In this document: positions 16,594 to 24,413 of the stretch, in pieces | Position numbering within the stretch: the first letter of the stretch is position 1 | How the letters are laid out: the number at the start of each line of letters is the position of its first letter | Assembly (NCBI RefSeq): GCF_000735195.1 | Contig: NZ_JPIM01000029.1 | Location: forward strand, 8,001-41,619 | Length of the DNA stretch: 33,619 bases | Origin: Chloroflexus sp. MS-G | GTDB taxonomy: Bacteria > Chloroflexota > Chloroflexia > Chloroflexales > Chloroflexaceae | Direction of reading: 5' to 3' | Program-made: the position numbers and the translations under genes | The notes under the pieces: model-generated | Database searches by the model: none | Seen by the model: the letters and a program-made list of their open reading frames with translations, nothing else | Told to the model about the DNA's origin: nothing

Positions 16594-18100
16594 TTTTACG
16601 TATGTCCAACGCATTCTTACCAGTCGGGTATATGATGTCGTTAAAGAGACGCCACTCCAGCCGGCGCCACTGCTGAGTAGCCGACTTGGCATGCCGATTT
16701 TTTTTAAGCGCGAAGACCTCTTGCCTATCTTTTCGTTCAAGCTTCGTGGTGCATACAACCGGATGGCACATCTCAGTGCCGCCGAAAAGGAACGCGGTGT
16801 CATCACCGCTTCTGCCGGTAATCACGCCCAGGGTGTGGCCTATTCCGGGCAACAGCTCGGAGTACGGACGCTGATTGTGATGCCAGCAACGACGCCAGAA
16901 ATCAAGGTTGCCGCCTGTCGACGACGGAACGCTGAAGTTGTGTTATACGGCGACAGCTACAGCGACGCTGAAGCACATGCCTATCGCTTACAGCGAGAAC
17001 TGGGATTAACCTTCATTCATCCCTACGATGATCCGCTCGTGATCGCTGGTCAGGGAACAATTGGGCTAGAGATTTCGCAGCAGATGCGCGCCGAGCGGTA
17101 TCGGGTCTTCGTGCCGGTTGGTGGCGGTGGGCTGATTGCCGGTATCGCTATTTTCCTCAAGAGCATCAATCCAAACATCGAGATTATTGCTGTCGAACCC
17201 GACGACTCAGATGCGATGTATCAGAGTATGCGGGCCGGCTACCGTGTCACCCTCGATCAAGTTGGCATCTTTGTCGATGGTGTCGCAGTGCGGCGGGTCG
17301 GTGAACACACCTTTGCGATTGTCCAGCGTTACGTCGATGATTTTGTGCGGGTCACGACTGATGAGGTCTGCGCCGCGATCAAAGACGTATTCGAGGATAC
17401 GCGCGCGATTATGGAACCGGCCGGTGCGCTGGCCGTCGCCGGATTAAAGCGTTATGTCGCCGAGCGTGGCGCTGCCGATCTACCGGCGGTTGCCCTAACC
17501 TGCGGTGCGAATATGAACTTCGACCGGCTCCGTCACGTTGCCGAACGAGCCGAGATTGGCGAACAGCGTGAAGCGCTGTTTGCCGTGACTATTCCCGAAC
17601 GGCCTGGCTCATTCAAGCAATTTTGCCGGGTCATTGGGCCGCACAATATCACTGAATTTAACTACCGCTATGCACCAAGACCCGATGCAAATGTCTTTGT
17701 AGGTGTGCAACTGACTCATGCAAATCAACGCCACGAACTGGCCGAACGCATGCGCAACGCTGGTTATACCGTCCTCGATCTGACCAATGATGAACTGGCA
17801 ATCATTCATCTACGACATATGGTCGGTGGACGAGCACCAGAAGCGACAGATGAGCGTCTCTTCAGCTTCGAGTTTCCAGAGCGGCCAGGTGCTCTCTTGC
17901 AATTCCTCGAATCGCTGGATGCCTCATGGAATATTAGTCTCTTCCATTACCGCAACCACGGCAGCGCCCACGGTCGGGTGCTAGCCGGAATACAGGTTCC
18001 TGATGCCGACCTTGACCGCTTCTACGCTTCGCTGGCCCGGCTCGGCTATCCGTATAAGGAACAGAGTGACAACCCCGCGTACCATTTGTTTCTGAAGTAG
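16580..18100 (+). CDS. ilvA: Threonine dehydratase, biosynthetic long form
   Basis: PLP enzyme that deaminates threonine to 2-oxobutyrate, the first step of isoleucine synthesis. The protein has 506 residues, the size of the regulated anabolic form. The catalytic domain (1-320) shows K54 in FSFKLRGAY, SAGNHAQGVAYS, and the phosphate loop PVGGGGLIAGIA near residue 177. The C terminus carries two related ACT-like regulatory domains that begin ALFAVTIPERPGSF and LFSFEFPERPGALL (about 335-415 and 425-505), the site of isoleucine/valine allostery in this family. The ATG at 16580 lies inside the end of the diguanylate cyclase gene with AGGAG 10 nt upstream, so the two are likely co-translated. Confidence 0.95.
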   Translation: MPNPDFTYVQRILTSRVYDVVKETPLQPAPLLSSRLGMPIFFKREDLLPIFSFKLRGAYNRMAHLSAAEKERGVITASAGNHAQGVAYSGQQLGVRTLIVMPATTPEIKVAACRRRNAEVVLYGDSYSDAEAHAYRLQRELGLTFIHPYDDPLVIAGQGTIGLEISQQMRAERYRVFVPVGGGGLIAGIAIFLKSINPNIEIIAVEPDDSDAMYQSMRAGYRVTLDQVGIFVDGVAVRRVGEHTFAIVQRYVDDFVRVTTDEVCAAIKDVFEDTRAIMEPAGALAVAGLKRYVAERGAADLPAVALTCGANMNFDRLRHVAERAEIGEQREALFAVTIPERPGSFKQFCRVIGPHNITEFNYRYAPRPDANVFVGVQLTHANQRHELAERMRNAGYTVLDLTNDELAIIHLRHMVGGRAPEATDERLFSFEFPERPGALLQFLESLDASWNISLFHYRNHGSAHGRVLAGIQVPDADLDRFYASLARLGYPYKEQSDNPAYHLFLK

Positions 18101-18130
18101 AGCGCCTCGGCAAATACCGTAGCATCCCTG

Positions 18131-18152
18131 CCTCGCCTAATCTCAGGCGAGG
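18131..18152 (+). terminator. Terminator-like hairpin after ilvA
   Basis: A perfect 8-bp stem CCTCGCCT/AGGCGAGG with a 6-nt loop starts 30 bp after the ilvA stop. No clear T-run follows, so it may act as a factor-dependent terminator or a 3' end stabiliser. It separates the metabolic genes from the decayed restriction-modification region. Confidence 0.5.
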
Positions 18153-18200
18153 AAAGGGCACTGATGTAGCGGTAGACTGAGATAAGAGCAAATTACACAG

Positions 18201-18214
18201 CGCGATGAATCGCG
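18201..18214. repeat. Short near-palindrome upstream of the decayed methyltransferase
   Basis: CGCGAT-GA-ATCGCG, 6-bp perfect arms, 26 bp before the first recognisable methyltransferase codon. Restriction-modification operons often carry operators in this place, but no controller protein gene is visible, and the arms are short enough to be chance. Confidence 0.25.
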
Positions 18215-18239
18215 TTCAGTACTCACAACCCATTATATT

Positions 18240-18516
18240 ATGACCTCCCCGCCATATAACCAGGGAAAAGCATACGAACATTGGGTTCCGATAGATCAAT
18301 ACTTGCAGGAACAGAGTCAGATTATTGCCGAATCGTATCGCATTCTGCATGAGCAAGGGAGTATCTGTTGGCAAGTGGGAAACTTTGTCGAGCATGGGGA
18401 AGTGTATCTGCTTGATATTCTCTACTATTTTTAAGCAACTCGGGATGAAGCTACGTAAGTGGCAAGAACAGTATCAAGAACAACTCATTGAATTGAAGAA
18501 CAGGAGGAATATATGA
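18240..18516 (+). pseudogene. Remnant of a DNA methyltransferase (SPPY type) of a type II restriction-modification system
   Basis: The first 64 codons from 18240 begin with MTSPPYNQGKAYEHW, the catalytic TSPPY motif IV of amino-methyltransferases in the order used by beta-class N4-cytosine enzymes, followed by a helix ending SICWQVGNFVEHGEVYLLDI. The frame stops at 18434 just after a run of five T. Shifting frame there restores FKQLGMKLR, then KWQEQYQEQLIELKNRR to a TGA at 18514-18516. A complete enzyme would be some 300 residues, so most of the body, including the SAM-binding part, is missing between these pieces. The TGA overlaps the ATG of the endonuclease remnant as ATGA, with AGGAGG upstream, which shows the two were once a coupled operon. 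Confidence 0.8.
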
Positions 18517-19075
18517 AGATCGTGCAAAGTATTCTTTCAATGGGGGCGAACATATTGTTTCGTCATGATTCGCAGAACAACTGAAAGAAGTAGAGGAGAT
18601 TATCAATACTGTGAACAGCCAAGCATGTAAGAATAAAGTTAGTCGAGAAAGAACTAGTTCTTGAAGATTCTTATATAGTCCAAGATTGTTAAACGTAGCT
18701 TTTACGAAGGAATTTACCAAACGGCGAATGGCAACCACACAGAGTACAATGTAATTACTCGACAAATTACTACATAGATGGATTTCAACCTTCTACCCCT
18801 TACAAGGAGCTTTTCGTGAAATGGATTTTGTTAAAAATCGCGCAGGGGTTGAAGTACAATTTGGCAAGTATACCTTCTACAACGTTTGTGCAAAGATGAC
18901 CATCTTCCACAAGCAAGGTATTATCGATGTTGGAATTGAGATCGTGCCGGTTAAATCCTTTGCTGATGAAACGTCTACTAGCGTATCATACTTTGAACAG
19001 TTTGTCCGTGATTTAGAGCAGTGTGGAGTAGCTGATATAGATATACCCGTATTGATTCTCGGCGTGACCGCATAA
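18513..19075 (+). pseudogene. Decayed BglII/BstYI-like type II restriction endonuclease
   Basis: Reading across frames rebuilds one protein. The start MKIVQSILSMG (ATG 18513) shifts frame to GGEHIVSS, is stopped by an in-frame TGA at 18566, continues FAEQLKEVEEIINTVNSQAC and KNKVSRERTSS, meets a second TGA at 18662, continues LYSPRLLNVAFTKEFTKR, shifts near 18726 to EWQPHRVQCNYSTNYYIDGF, and shifts again near 18806 to AFREMDFVKNRAGVEVQF, then open to TAA at 19073-19075. The D-x8-E-V-Q spacing in DFVKNRAGVEVQ equals the BglII catalytic residues D84, E93 and Q95. At least three frameshifts and two nonsense codons make the enzyme dead. The last 84 codons (from 18821) are intact, but are only a C-terminal piece. 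Confidence 0.82.
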
Positions 19076-19142
19076 AAAATCGTTAAAGATCGGTTCGCAT
19101 ACCTGTGGAGTGTCACATATTTGTCGGTCATGGCACAACGGC

Positions 19143-19175
19143 TTGAAACCATATACCATTCTTGTATGGGATAAT
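19143..19175 (+). promoter_or_regulatory. Possible promoter/operator of the MNT-HEPN pair
   Basis: TTGAAA at 19143-19148 is followed by an inverted repeat with arms CCATA (19149-19153) and TATGG (19165-19169), then GATAAT just before the MNT start at 19179. Spacing to a good -10 is poor (16 bp to TATGGG, 21 bp to GATAAT). A palindrome in this place would suit autoregulation, as in many toxin-antitoxin pairs. This is a weak sequence-only call. Confidence 0.25.
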
Positions 19176-19178
19176 TCT

Positions 19179-19532
19179 ATGTTTGACCTGTCAGATGCTC
19201 GTAAACGCCATGTTGAATCGTTAGAACATACTTTGCACAATCTGGTAGCGCAACTGCGGACAATACCATCTGTTCACCAAATCATCTTATTTGGATCCTA
19301 CGCAGCCGGTCGGCGCGATCTGTTTACCGATCTGGATATCCTGGTTATAATGGATACATCATTAGACTTCGTTTCGCGCACAGTGACACTGTTCCAACAA
19401 CTCACGATTGAAGCGCCAGTCGATCTCCTCGTTTACACTCCCGAGGAATTACAAGCGATGCGCGATCGTCCTTTCCTACGTCACGCATTAGCAACCGGAA
19501 AGGTACTATATGAGAAACGATCCGAAAGCTGA
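19179..19532 (+). CDS. MNT-type nucleotidyltransferase, probable antitoxin partner of a HEPN protein
   Basis: Small stand-alone nucleotidyltransferase of the MNT (MntA-like) family. Starting at the ATG at 19179 gives 117 residues; an upstream in-frame ATG at 19110 adds 23 unlikely residues. The diagnostic GS-x10-D-x-D motif is exact: G39-S40, ten residues ([10 protein letters not shown]), then D51-L-D53, with a third acidic position probably D84 in PVDLLVY. MntA proteins of MNT-HEPN systems transfer AMP to their HEPN partner. The downstream HEPN gene overlaps by 23 bp, the usual arrangement. Target and activity of this particular pair are not established by sequence. Confidence 0.88.
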   Translation: MFDLSDARKRHVESLEHTLHNLVAQLRTIPSVHQIILFGSYAAGRRDLFTDLDILVIMDTSLDFVSRTVTLFQQLTIEAPVDLLVYTPEELQAMRDRPFLRHALATGKVLYEKRSES

Positions 19533-19914
19533 AGGGGCGCGCTGGCTGCAACAAGCGCAAATCGATCTCCACTGGTGTCGTCATTTACGTGACCAGGGTG
19601 CGTGGTATCTGGCCTGCTTCCTCGCTCAACAGGTAGCAGAAAAGGCGCTTAAAGCATTTCTCTATGCTCAGGGAGAAGAACTTGTTGTCGGACACTCAGT
19701 ACGTCAGTTATGTCTCCGCGCCGGATCATACCAGCCGACTTTTCAGCAATCAGTATCCCGCTGGGGCATTCTTGACAGCTTCTATATTCCGACCCGTTAC
19801 CCGAACGGCCTTCCTGGTGATATTCCGGCCAACGTGTATCAGCAAGATCTGGCTGACAATGCCGTCAAACTCGCCGAGGAAGTAGTTGCAGCAGTAGAGG
19901 TGTACTTTGCCTGA
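19510..19914 (+). CDS. HEPN-domain protein, partner of the MNT nucleotidyltransferase
   Basis: A 134-residue all-helical protein of the PF05168-like HEPN group. The signature helix [12 protein letters not shown] covers 40-51, then GHSVRQLC (61-68), and [13 protein letters not shown] (92-104), a block typical of these MNT-linked HEPN proteins. I do not find the R-x4-6-H ribonuclease motif of active HEPN toxins, so this may bind nucleotides or act through the partner rather than cut RNA itself. It starts inside the MNT gene (23-bp overlap). It sits next to the decayed restriction system, a usual neighbourhood for such modules. Confidence 0.88.
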   Translation: MRNDPKAEGARWLQQAQIDLHWCRHLRDQGAWYLACFLAQQVAEKALKAFLYAQGEELVVGHSVRQLCLRAGSYQPTFQQSVSRWGILDSFYIPTRYPNGLPGDIPANVYQQDLADNAVKLAEEVVAAVEVYFA

Positions 19915-19950
19915 CATACCGGCAAGATGCTGATTCTGATCTGACCTACA

Positions 19951-20745
19951 TTACGCCGCTCTCCGACAAACAAAGAGAGTCTCTTGAACTGGCAACCCCA
20001 TATAGTCAATTTCCATCAAATCGGTAACCACATCGTTCACCTGCACCGGTTTCACCGTAAACCCAGCCGCTGCCAGACGTGAGACAACGTCATTACCATA
20101 ACGACGCACATGATCAAACTGACCAAACAGACGTTCGCGTAATACCGGATCGGTGATAGTAGGGTCTTCAACGGTGGTGTTCACAGTGATTGGTACCATA
20201 ACCAGTGCCAGACCGGTAGGCTGAAGTATGCGATGTAACTCATACATTGCCAGCCGATCATTAGGCACGTGTTCGAGAACATGCATACAGAGAATGAGAT
20301 CAAATGTATGATCAGAAAAAGGTAACTTCGTTATATCAGCACAGACATCAATCCCTAAGCCTGCAACATCAATATCAGTAGTAACGTAGCGAAGATGAGG
20401 ATACTGAAGGAAATGTTGCCTGATAGCCGGTTCAGGAGCGAAATGTAATACCCTGGAATGAGGTTTAACGACGCCGTACCGCTTCAAAAAGAGGTATACC
20501 AATCGATGCCGCTGAAGCGAGCGACAGATCGGGCACCAACGATGATAGGGGCGATGCAAGATTAGGAATCGGTTGAGAAATGTTTCACAGATCGGACAGA
20601 AATGATTCTGTCCGGTAAACAATTGTTTACGCACTGAGACGGGAAGGTTGAAGAGGGTATGACTGATTATCAGATCACGCAATCGCTGATATGGATGCGG
20701 TGAATGGAGTGCGACATAGATACGTTTAGTCAATTGCGACACCAT
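19951..20745 (-). CDS. Class I SAM-dependent methyltransferase with N-terminal double CxxC
   Basis: A 264-residue protein. Residues 50-74 carry two CPIC motifs (C50/C53 and C71/C74), likely one structural zinc site. The methyltransferase fold follows: VLHFAPEPAIRQHF (about 99-112, an unusual form of the glycine-rich motif), YVTTDIDVAGLGIDVCADITKLPF (acidic motif and motif II), FDLILCMHVLEHVPND (about 148-163) and LHRILQPTGLALVMVP. This is the Methyltransf_11 layout. The substrate is unknown; proteins of this shape are often found near polysaccharide or natural-product genes, but none are seen here. The start at 20745 has an AGGA very close by, so a start at the next codon (GTG) is equally possible. 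It converges on the HEPN gene with a 36-bp gap. Confidence 0.85.
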   Translation of the reverse strand: MVSQLTKRIYVALHSPHPYQRLRDLIISHTLFNLPVSVRKQLFTGQNHFCPICETFLNRFLILHRPYHRWCPICRSLQRHRLVYLFLKRYGVVKPHSRVLHFAPEPAIRQHFLQYPHLRYVTTDIDVAGLGIDVCADITKLPFSDHTFDLILCMHVLEHVPNDRLAMYELHRILQPTGLALVMVPITVNTTVEDPTITDPVLRERLFGQFDHVRRYGNDVVSRLAAAGFTVKPVQVNDVVTDLMEIDYMGLPVQETLFVCRRAA

Positions 20746-20796
20746 AATCCTATGCTCTCAAATTTTGAATACGAATGAGATCATTTTGACGCATAC

Positions 20797-21234
20797 CTAT
20801 CTCACCGGAAAGGCTTCCAGATAAGCAAGATAATCGGGTGGCAAATGGTGTTCACGTGCTCCTGAAAGCACATATTCTTTATATTCATGAGAAGGCCGTG
20901 GATCATCAGTTAATTCTTGCGAAACATACGTCACTGCATCATATACTGTTCCATCACGTTGCTGGATACGAACATTCATCCGTTCATAACCTCCCTCGAT
21001 CACATCTAAGCGATCTAGCTCAGAACCTTCGAGCAGGTATAAGACTCCCCAGGTCACAAAATCTGGATTTGCGATCAGATTAGCCTTTCCAGAACCATCA
21101 CGACCACGCTTATTAAACACCATTTGACAACCTTCCAGATACGCTGCACCCACATCTTCCTCGATCGTAATTCTTGATTGAAGACGTGAAACTGACATGT
21201 TTGAACCGTATGCAAAATAGTAGAGTGTGTCCAT
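20797..21234 (-). CDS. Gamma-glutamylcyclotransferase-family protein
   Basis: Member of the GGCT/AIG2-like fold, which releases 5-oxoproline from gamma-glutamyl amines or peptides. The start is the ATG at 21234 (145 residues), with AAGGAG 8 nt upstream; the in-frame ATG at 21267 lies inside the preceding gene. The substrate loop YFAYGSNMS is at residues 6-14, and the catalytic Glu equivalent is E80 in LDRLDVIEGGYERMNV. HEYKEYVLSGAREHHLPPDYL near the C terminus is also typical. It starts 2 bp after the stop of the upstream unknown gene, so the two are probably translated together. The physiological substrate is not known from sequence. Confidence 0.88.
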   Translation of the reverse strand: MDTLYYFAYGSNMSVSRLQSRITIEEDVGAAYLEGCQMVFNKRGRDGSGKANLIANPDFVTWGVLYLLEGSELDRLDVIEGGYERMNVRIQQRDGTVYDAVTYVSQELTDDPRPSHEYKEYVLSGAREHHLPPDYLAYLEAFPVR

Positions 21235-21236
21235 TT

Positions 21237-22001
21237 TTATACTCCTTGTGTAGCATCTCGTTGACAATTCGCGATTACGTGTTTCATCTTTCTACGCAGA
21301 TTTTGCCAGATCTTCGACTCCCAATCAGATTCTTCCAGGGCGCTTAAATAACGTTTGAGTGCGTTCTCAAGCTCATTATGAAATGCAGTAGCATTAATAA
21401 TTTTTGCCGACGGATCATACAAAGGACCTTTTCTACGTATCCGCCAGCCATTCGTTGTCTCGCCCTGGTGCAATATCCCGCAGCGAACGCCCTTGTAAAA
21501 ATCTTTTGGATCAAAAACTCCCAATTCTAATTTATTCTCTTTACACCATTTGAAAAATTCATCAAAAGCCTTCTTACTTTTACCTCTGGTATCACCCCAT
21601 CCGTGCCGAAACGACTCTAGTGTTTCTATCATTAGGCAGCAAATAGCCATGGTGCAGAAACCATGCTTTTCAGAGCGATCGCCTCGCAAGGGGGTAATGT
21701 ATCGCTCCTTAAAACGCTTGTGAATGAAACGGATGATTTCTTGCTTGTTCTGCTCTTTTTCCAGGCGTCGGTAGTCTTCAACTGTGAAAGCAGTGGCGAG
21801 ATAGGTGCTTTCAATCATGGGTACGTATTGACTATTCAGAACGCGGTTAATATCATCAGAGATGGAGTGCTTATAACCCCCTCGAAAACATCTCAACAAT
21901 TTCCATGTATTTGTATTTTTCTCTACATTGTACACTGGATATTCTACACTGCCAAAAAACCATTCTGTGCCAGAAAACTGATGACCGTGTTCAAAGTACA
22001 T
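21237..22001 (-). CDS. Unknown protein with a HEPN-like R-x4-H motif
   Basis: I cannot assign this 254-residue protein to a named family with certainty. The second half is helical. YKGVRCGILHQGET (169-182) contains R173 and H178 in the R-x4-H spacing that marks catalytic HEPN domains, and the FRHGWGDTRGKSKKAFDEFFKW block (131-152) looks like a conserved helix before it. A long C-terminal helix follows (about 206-245). The start is uncertain: no ribosome-binding site precedes the ATG at 22001, nor the next good candidate at 21818. Base composition is more AT-rich than the neighbours, which suggests recent gain. It is bracketed by a DinB-family gene 9 bp upstream and a cyclotransferase 2 bp downstream. 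A HEPN ribonuclease-like role is inference only. Confidence 0.75.
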   Translation of the reverse strand: MYFEHGHQFSGTEWFFGSVEYPVYNVEKNTNTWKLLRCFRGGYKHSISDDINRVLNSQYVPMIESTYLATAFTVEDYRRLEKEQNKQEIIRFIHKRFKERYITPLRGDRSEKHGFCTMAICCLMIETLESFRHGWGDTRGKSKKAFDEFFKWCKENKLELGVFDPKDFYKGVRCGILHQGETTNGWRIRRKGPLYDPSAKIINATAFHNELENALKRYLSALEESDWESKIWQNLRRKMKHVIANCQRDATQGV

Positions 22002-22010
22002 CAGAGATAG

Positions 22011-22520
22011 CTAATCAGACATGTTTAAGCCCAAACTGCAATCATAAACGTAGAATATAAAATCTTGCGAAGTAGTTTTGAGACCAAAATCGTGGAGTAT
22101 TCTCAAAATCTGGGCGCGATGATCGGTTCCATGATTGATCACATGGATCAAGACCTGCCAGACCGCAAGATTTCTATCTTCAATAGGTTCCTGAATAGGC
22201 TTTTCAAACAGCATATCGTCGCGTAACCCGGCAAGGTAGCCTCGCATCATCTGTTCAACGCTATCCCAACGAGCACGAATTGCTGCGCGGTCGTCAATAT
22301 CGGCAGGCTGATACGGTACTGGCGGTTCGATGCCTAACAACGCACAGAACCAGACTTCATCGACGTTCATTAGATGCACAATCTGGTTTCGTACCGACCC
22401 TAGCGAGTAATTCACCTCCTGGACAAATTGCTGATAGGAGAGGTAGATGACGTGGTGCCAGATATTACGGTTTTCAGCAAAGTGATAATCGTAGAGCTGA
22501 CGAAACGCATCTGCGTTCAT
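22011..22520 (-). CDS. DinB-family metal-binding protein
   Basis: Four-helix-bundle protein of the DinB/YfiT superfamily; bacterial members are metal-dependent hydrolases or thiol (bacillithiol, mycothiol) S-transferases. Start taken at the ATG at 22520 (169 residues), giving MNADAFRQLYDYHFAENRNIW, a common DinB beginning; the ATG at 22568 adds 16 odd residues. The metal triad is visible: H49 in RNQIVHLMNVDEVW, and H130 and H134 in VINHGTDHRAQ. No strong ribosome-binding site is seen. It is downstream of the AI-2E-type permease gene (54-bp gap). The specific thiol or substrate is unknown. Confidence 0.88.
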   Translation of the reverse strand: MNADAFRQLYDYHFAENRNIWHHVIYLSYQQFVQEVNYSLGSVRNQIVHLMNVDEVWFCALLGIEPPVPYQPADIDDRAAIRARWDSVEQMMRGYLAGLRDDMLFEKPIQEPIEDRNLAVWQVLIHVINHGTDHRAQILRILHDFGLKTTSQDFIFYVYDCSLGLNMSD

Positions 22521-22574
22521 AGGGTTATACCATTTTTTCCAGAGACTGCTGTGCAAGAAACTGACCACCGCTTC

Positions 22575-23810
22575 CTATTCAGTTGAGCTATCAGCGGTGT
22601 GTGGAGGTAATTCGGAAGAAGGCTGCTCAGCAGCTTTCGTCGCTTCAGTTTTCGCCGACGTCATCAATGGACGCAACCGTTCAGGTAGCACACCCGCAGG
22701 AGTGGGAGGATCGCTTAAGCGTCCGTACAGATAGAAAAATAGATCACGGGCCATCGCACTGAGCGGTGCCGAGAGAATAGCGCCCAACAGACCGAAAACT
22801 TGAGAACAGACGACTAACACAACCATTAAGACAGCCGGATGTACACCCACACTTTCACCGATAATGCGCGGTACCAGGATATGATTTTCAAGCTGCTGAA
22901 TCACAATGTACAGGATCGTCACAGCCAGCGCCGTCGTTGGCGAGTCTGCCAATCCGAGCAAGATCGCCGGAATTGCGCCGATGATCGGCCCGATTACCGG
23001 GACTAATTCGGTAATCCCCGCCACCACTGCTAGAAGCACTGTATAGGGTACCTTCATTCCCGCTATATTGAGGGCCGTTAAACCAATCCAAGCAGCCAGG
23101 CCAACGGAAGTACCGAGAATCAACTGACCGCGTAAATATCTGCTCAGATCGTGATCGATGATCGTAATCATCGCCCAAAAATCGGCCCGTAATCGCGGAT
23201 GGATCATTCGATCAAGGTAATCACGCCCGGCCCGCTGATCCATTAACACATAGAACAGCCAGAAGGGGATCAGAAAAAAACCGAGCAAAAAGGTCACCGT
23301 ATTTACCACCGAGAGCACACTATTAACCAGAAACTGCCCGATGCTCTGCAAGTAGTTCACGAAGTTCGCTCGCAGTGTATTCAAGCCTTCTGCAGCGGCT
23401 GAGGTTATCGCGCTCTGGATTTCGGCTTGCACTGCCGGTGGCAGGCTGGCAAGCAACTGCTCGTACTCATCAAGCAAGCGGTTAGCCTCTCGTTGAATGG
23501 TCGCAATGTCGGGCAGCGAACGAATGAGATCGGCGATTTGCGCTATTAGGGGCGGGATCACTAATGCCACCGCGAGCACCAGGATCCCAAAGGTCAGCAG
23601 GTAGACGGCAAGGATTGCCAGCCAGCGCGGAAGCCAGCGATTGAAGAAGTTAACCAGGGGCAGAAACAAATAGGCGAGAACACCACCAAAAATGAATGGT
23701 GTCACTGCCGACCCGGCATGAACCAATAACCAGCCGATCAGATAGAGCGAAACGATGATCAGCAGCCAACGACCGATGTGGCGAAGCAGCGGAGGGGACA
23801 AGAAATTCAT
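22575..23810 (-). CDS. AI-2E family (PerM/YhhT-like) membrane permease
   Basis: A 411-residue polytopic protein with about eight hydrophobic segments. Two helices at the N terminus (about 12-55) are followed by ILAVYLLTFGILVLAVALVIPPL, a long hydrophilic helical part (about 90-150) and the conserved C-terminal core: SRYLRGQLILGTSVGLAAW, ELVPVIGPIIGAIPAILLGL and LENHILVPRIIGESVGVHP. These are the family hallmarks. The tail after about 375 is charged and disordered. Members export a range of substrates or are uncharacterised; quorum signalling is not implied. GAGG precedes the ATG at 23810. It lies 28 bp after the XRE-cupin gene, so co-transcription is likely. Confidence 0.93.
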   Translation of the reverse strand: MNFLSPPLLRHIGRWLLIIVSLYLIGWLLVHAGSAVTPFIFGGVLAYLFLPLVNFFNRWLPRWLAILAVYLLTFGILVLAVALVIPPLIAQIADLIRSLPDIATIQREANRLLDEYEQLLASLPPAVQAEIQSAITSAAAEGLNTLRANFVNYLQSIGQFLVNSVLSVVNTVTFLLGFFLIPFWLFYVLMDQRAGRDYLDRMIHPRLRADFWAMITIIDHDLSRYLRGQLILGTSVGLAAWIGLTALNIAGMKVPYTVLLAVVAGITELVPVIGPIIGAIPAILLGLADSPTTALAVTILYIVIQQLENHILVPRIIGESVGVHPAVLMVVLVVCSQVFGLLGAILSAPLSAMARDLFFYLYGRLSDPPTPAGVLPERLRPLMTSAKTEATKAAEQPSSELPPHTADSSTE

Positions 23811-23838
23811 TGAACCTCAACCGATATTATGCCATACA

Positions 23839-24384
23839 TCAACGATCATCTCGTGAATTGAGGGTACTGACCGTGAGAATCGTGGCAATTGAGTGACCAA
23901 TGTTCGTCCAGCTATAGGCCGTATCATCGCGGAAGAAGAGCGTATCACCGGCATCGAGTTCATACTGCTCTTCCCCAAGCGTATAGCGCACACGACCGCT
24001 CAGAACGTGAACCATCTGACTTCCCCGCGATGAAAAACCTTGTTGACTGCTTCCGGGGTAGGCCTCGATCAGACGCGCATCAAGATCGCTGTTGGGCGGT
24101 AAGAGCGAAAAGACCTGTACCGGTGCATCATCGAGCGAGAGGCGAACCCGGTCAGCCACCCGCACAACCTGACCGACCTGCTGATCATCTTCGCCCTCAA
24201 AGAAATGCGTCATTTGAACACTAAAAAATTGCGCCAACTTGCGCAGATTTGCTACCGATATATTCACTTTATCGCGTTCAAGACGGCTTAGAAACGATGG
24301 TGTCAGACCAGAACCCTCTGCCACTTCTTGCAAGGTCAATCCTCGTTCCTGACGTAACCGCCCTATTTTTTGTCCGAGTGACAT
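23839..24384 (-). CDS. XRE-family regulator with C-terminal cupin domain
   Basis: A 181-residue DNA-binding protein of the HTH-cupin type (PuuR/SutR-like). The HTH is at 5-60, with LTLQEVAEGSGLTPSFLSRLER (16-37) as the helix-turn-helix. The cupin barrel covers about 100-175: SQMVHVLSGRVRYTLGEEQYELDAGDTLFFRDDTAYSWTN, with H126 the main recognisable metal-site residue of the first cupin motif and the second motif weak. Such proteins sense a small molecule and repress nearby genes. The AI-2E permease follows 28 bp downstream, making it a candidate target together with itself; a promoter with an overlapping inverted repeat is listed separately. Confidence 0.92.
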   Translation of the reverse strand: MSLGQKIGRLRQERGLTLQEVAEGSGLTPSFLSRLERDKVNISVANLRKLAQFFSVQMTHFFEGEDDQQVGQVVRVADRVRLSLDDAPVQVFSLLPPNSDLDARLIEAYPGSSQQGFSSRGSQMVHVLSGRVRYTLGEEQYELDAGDTLFFRDDTAYSWTNIGHSIATILTVSTLNSRDDR

Positions 24385-24413
24385 ATGCCTACTCTGTGTA
24401 ATACGAAAGAATC

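Noticed and set aside
18821..19075. Intact small gene of 84 codons
   Set aside because: It is the last piece of the broken BglII-like endonuclease; catalytic residues are present but the N-terminal half is in other frames.
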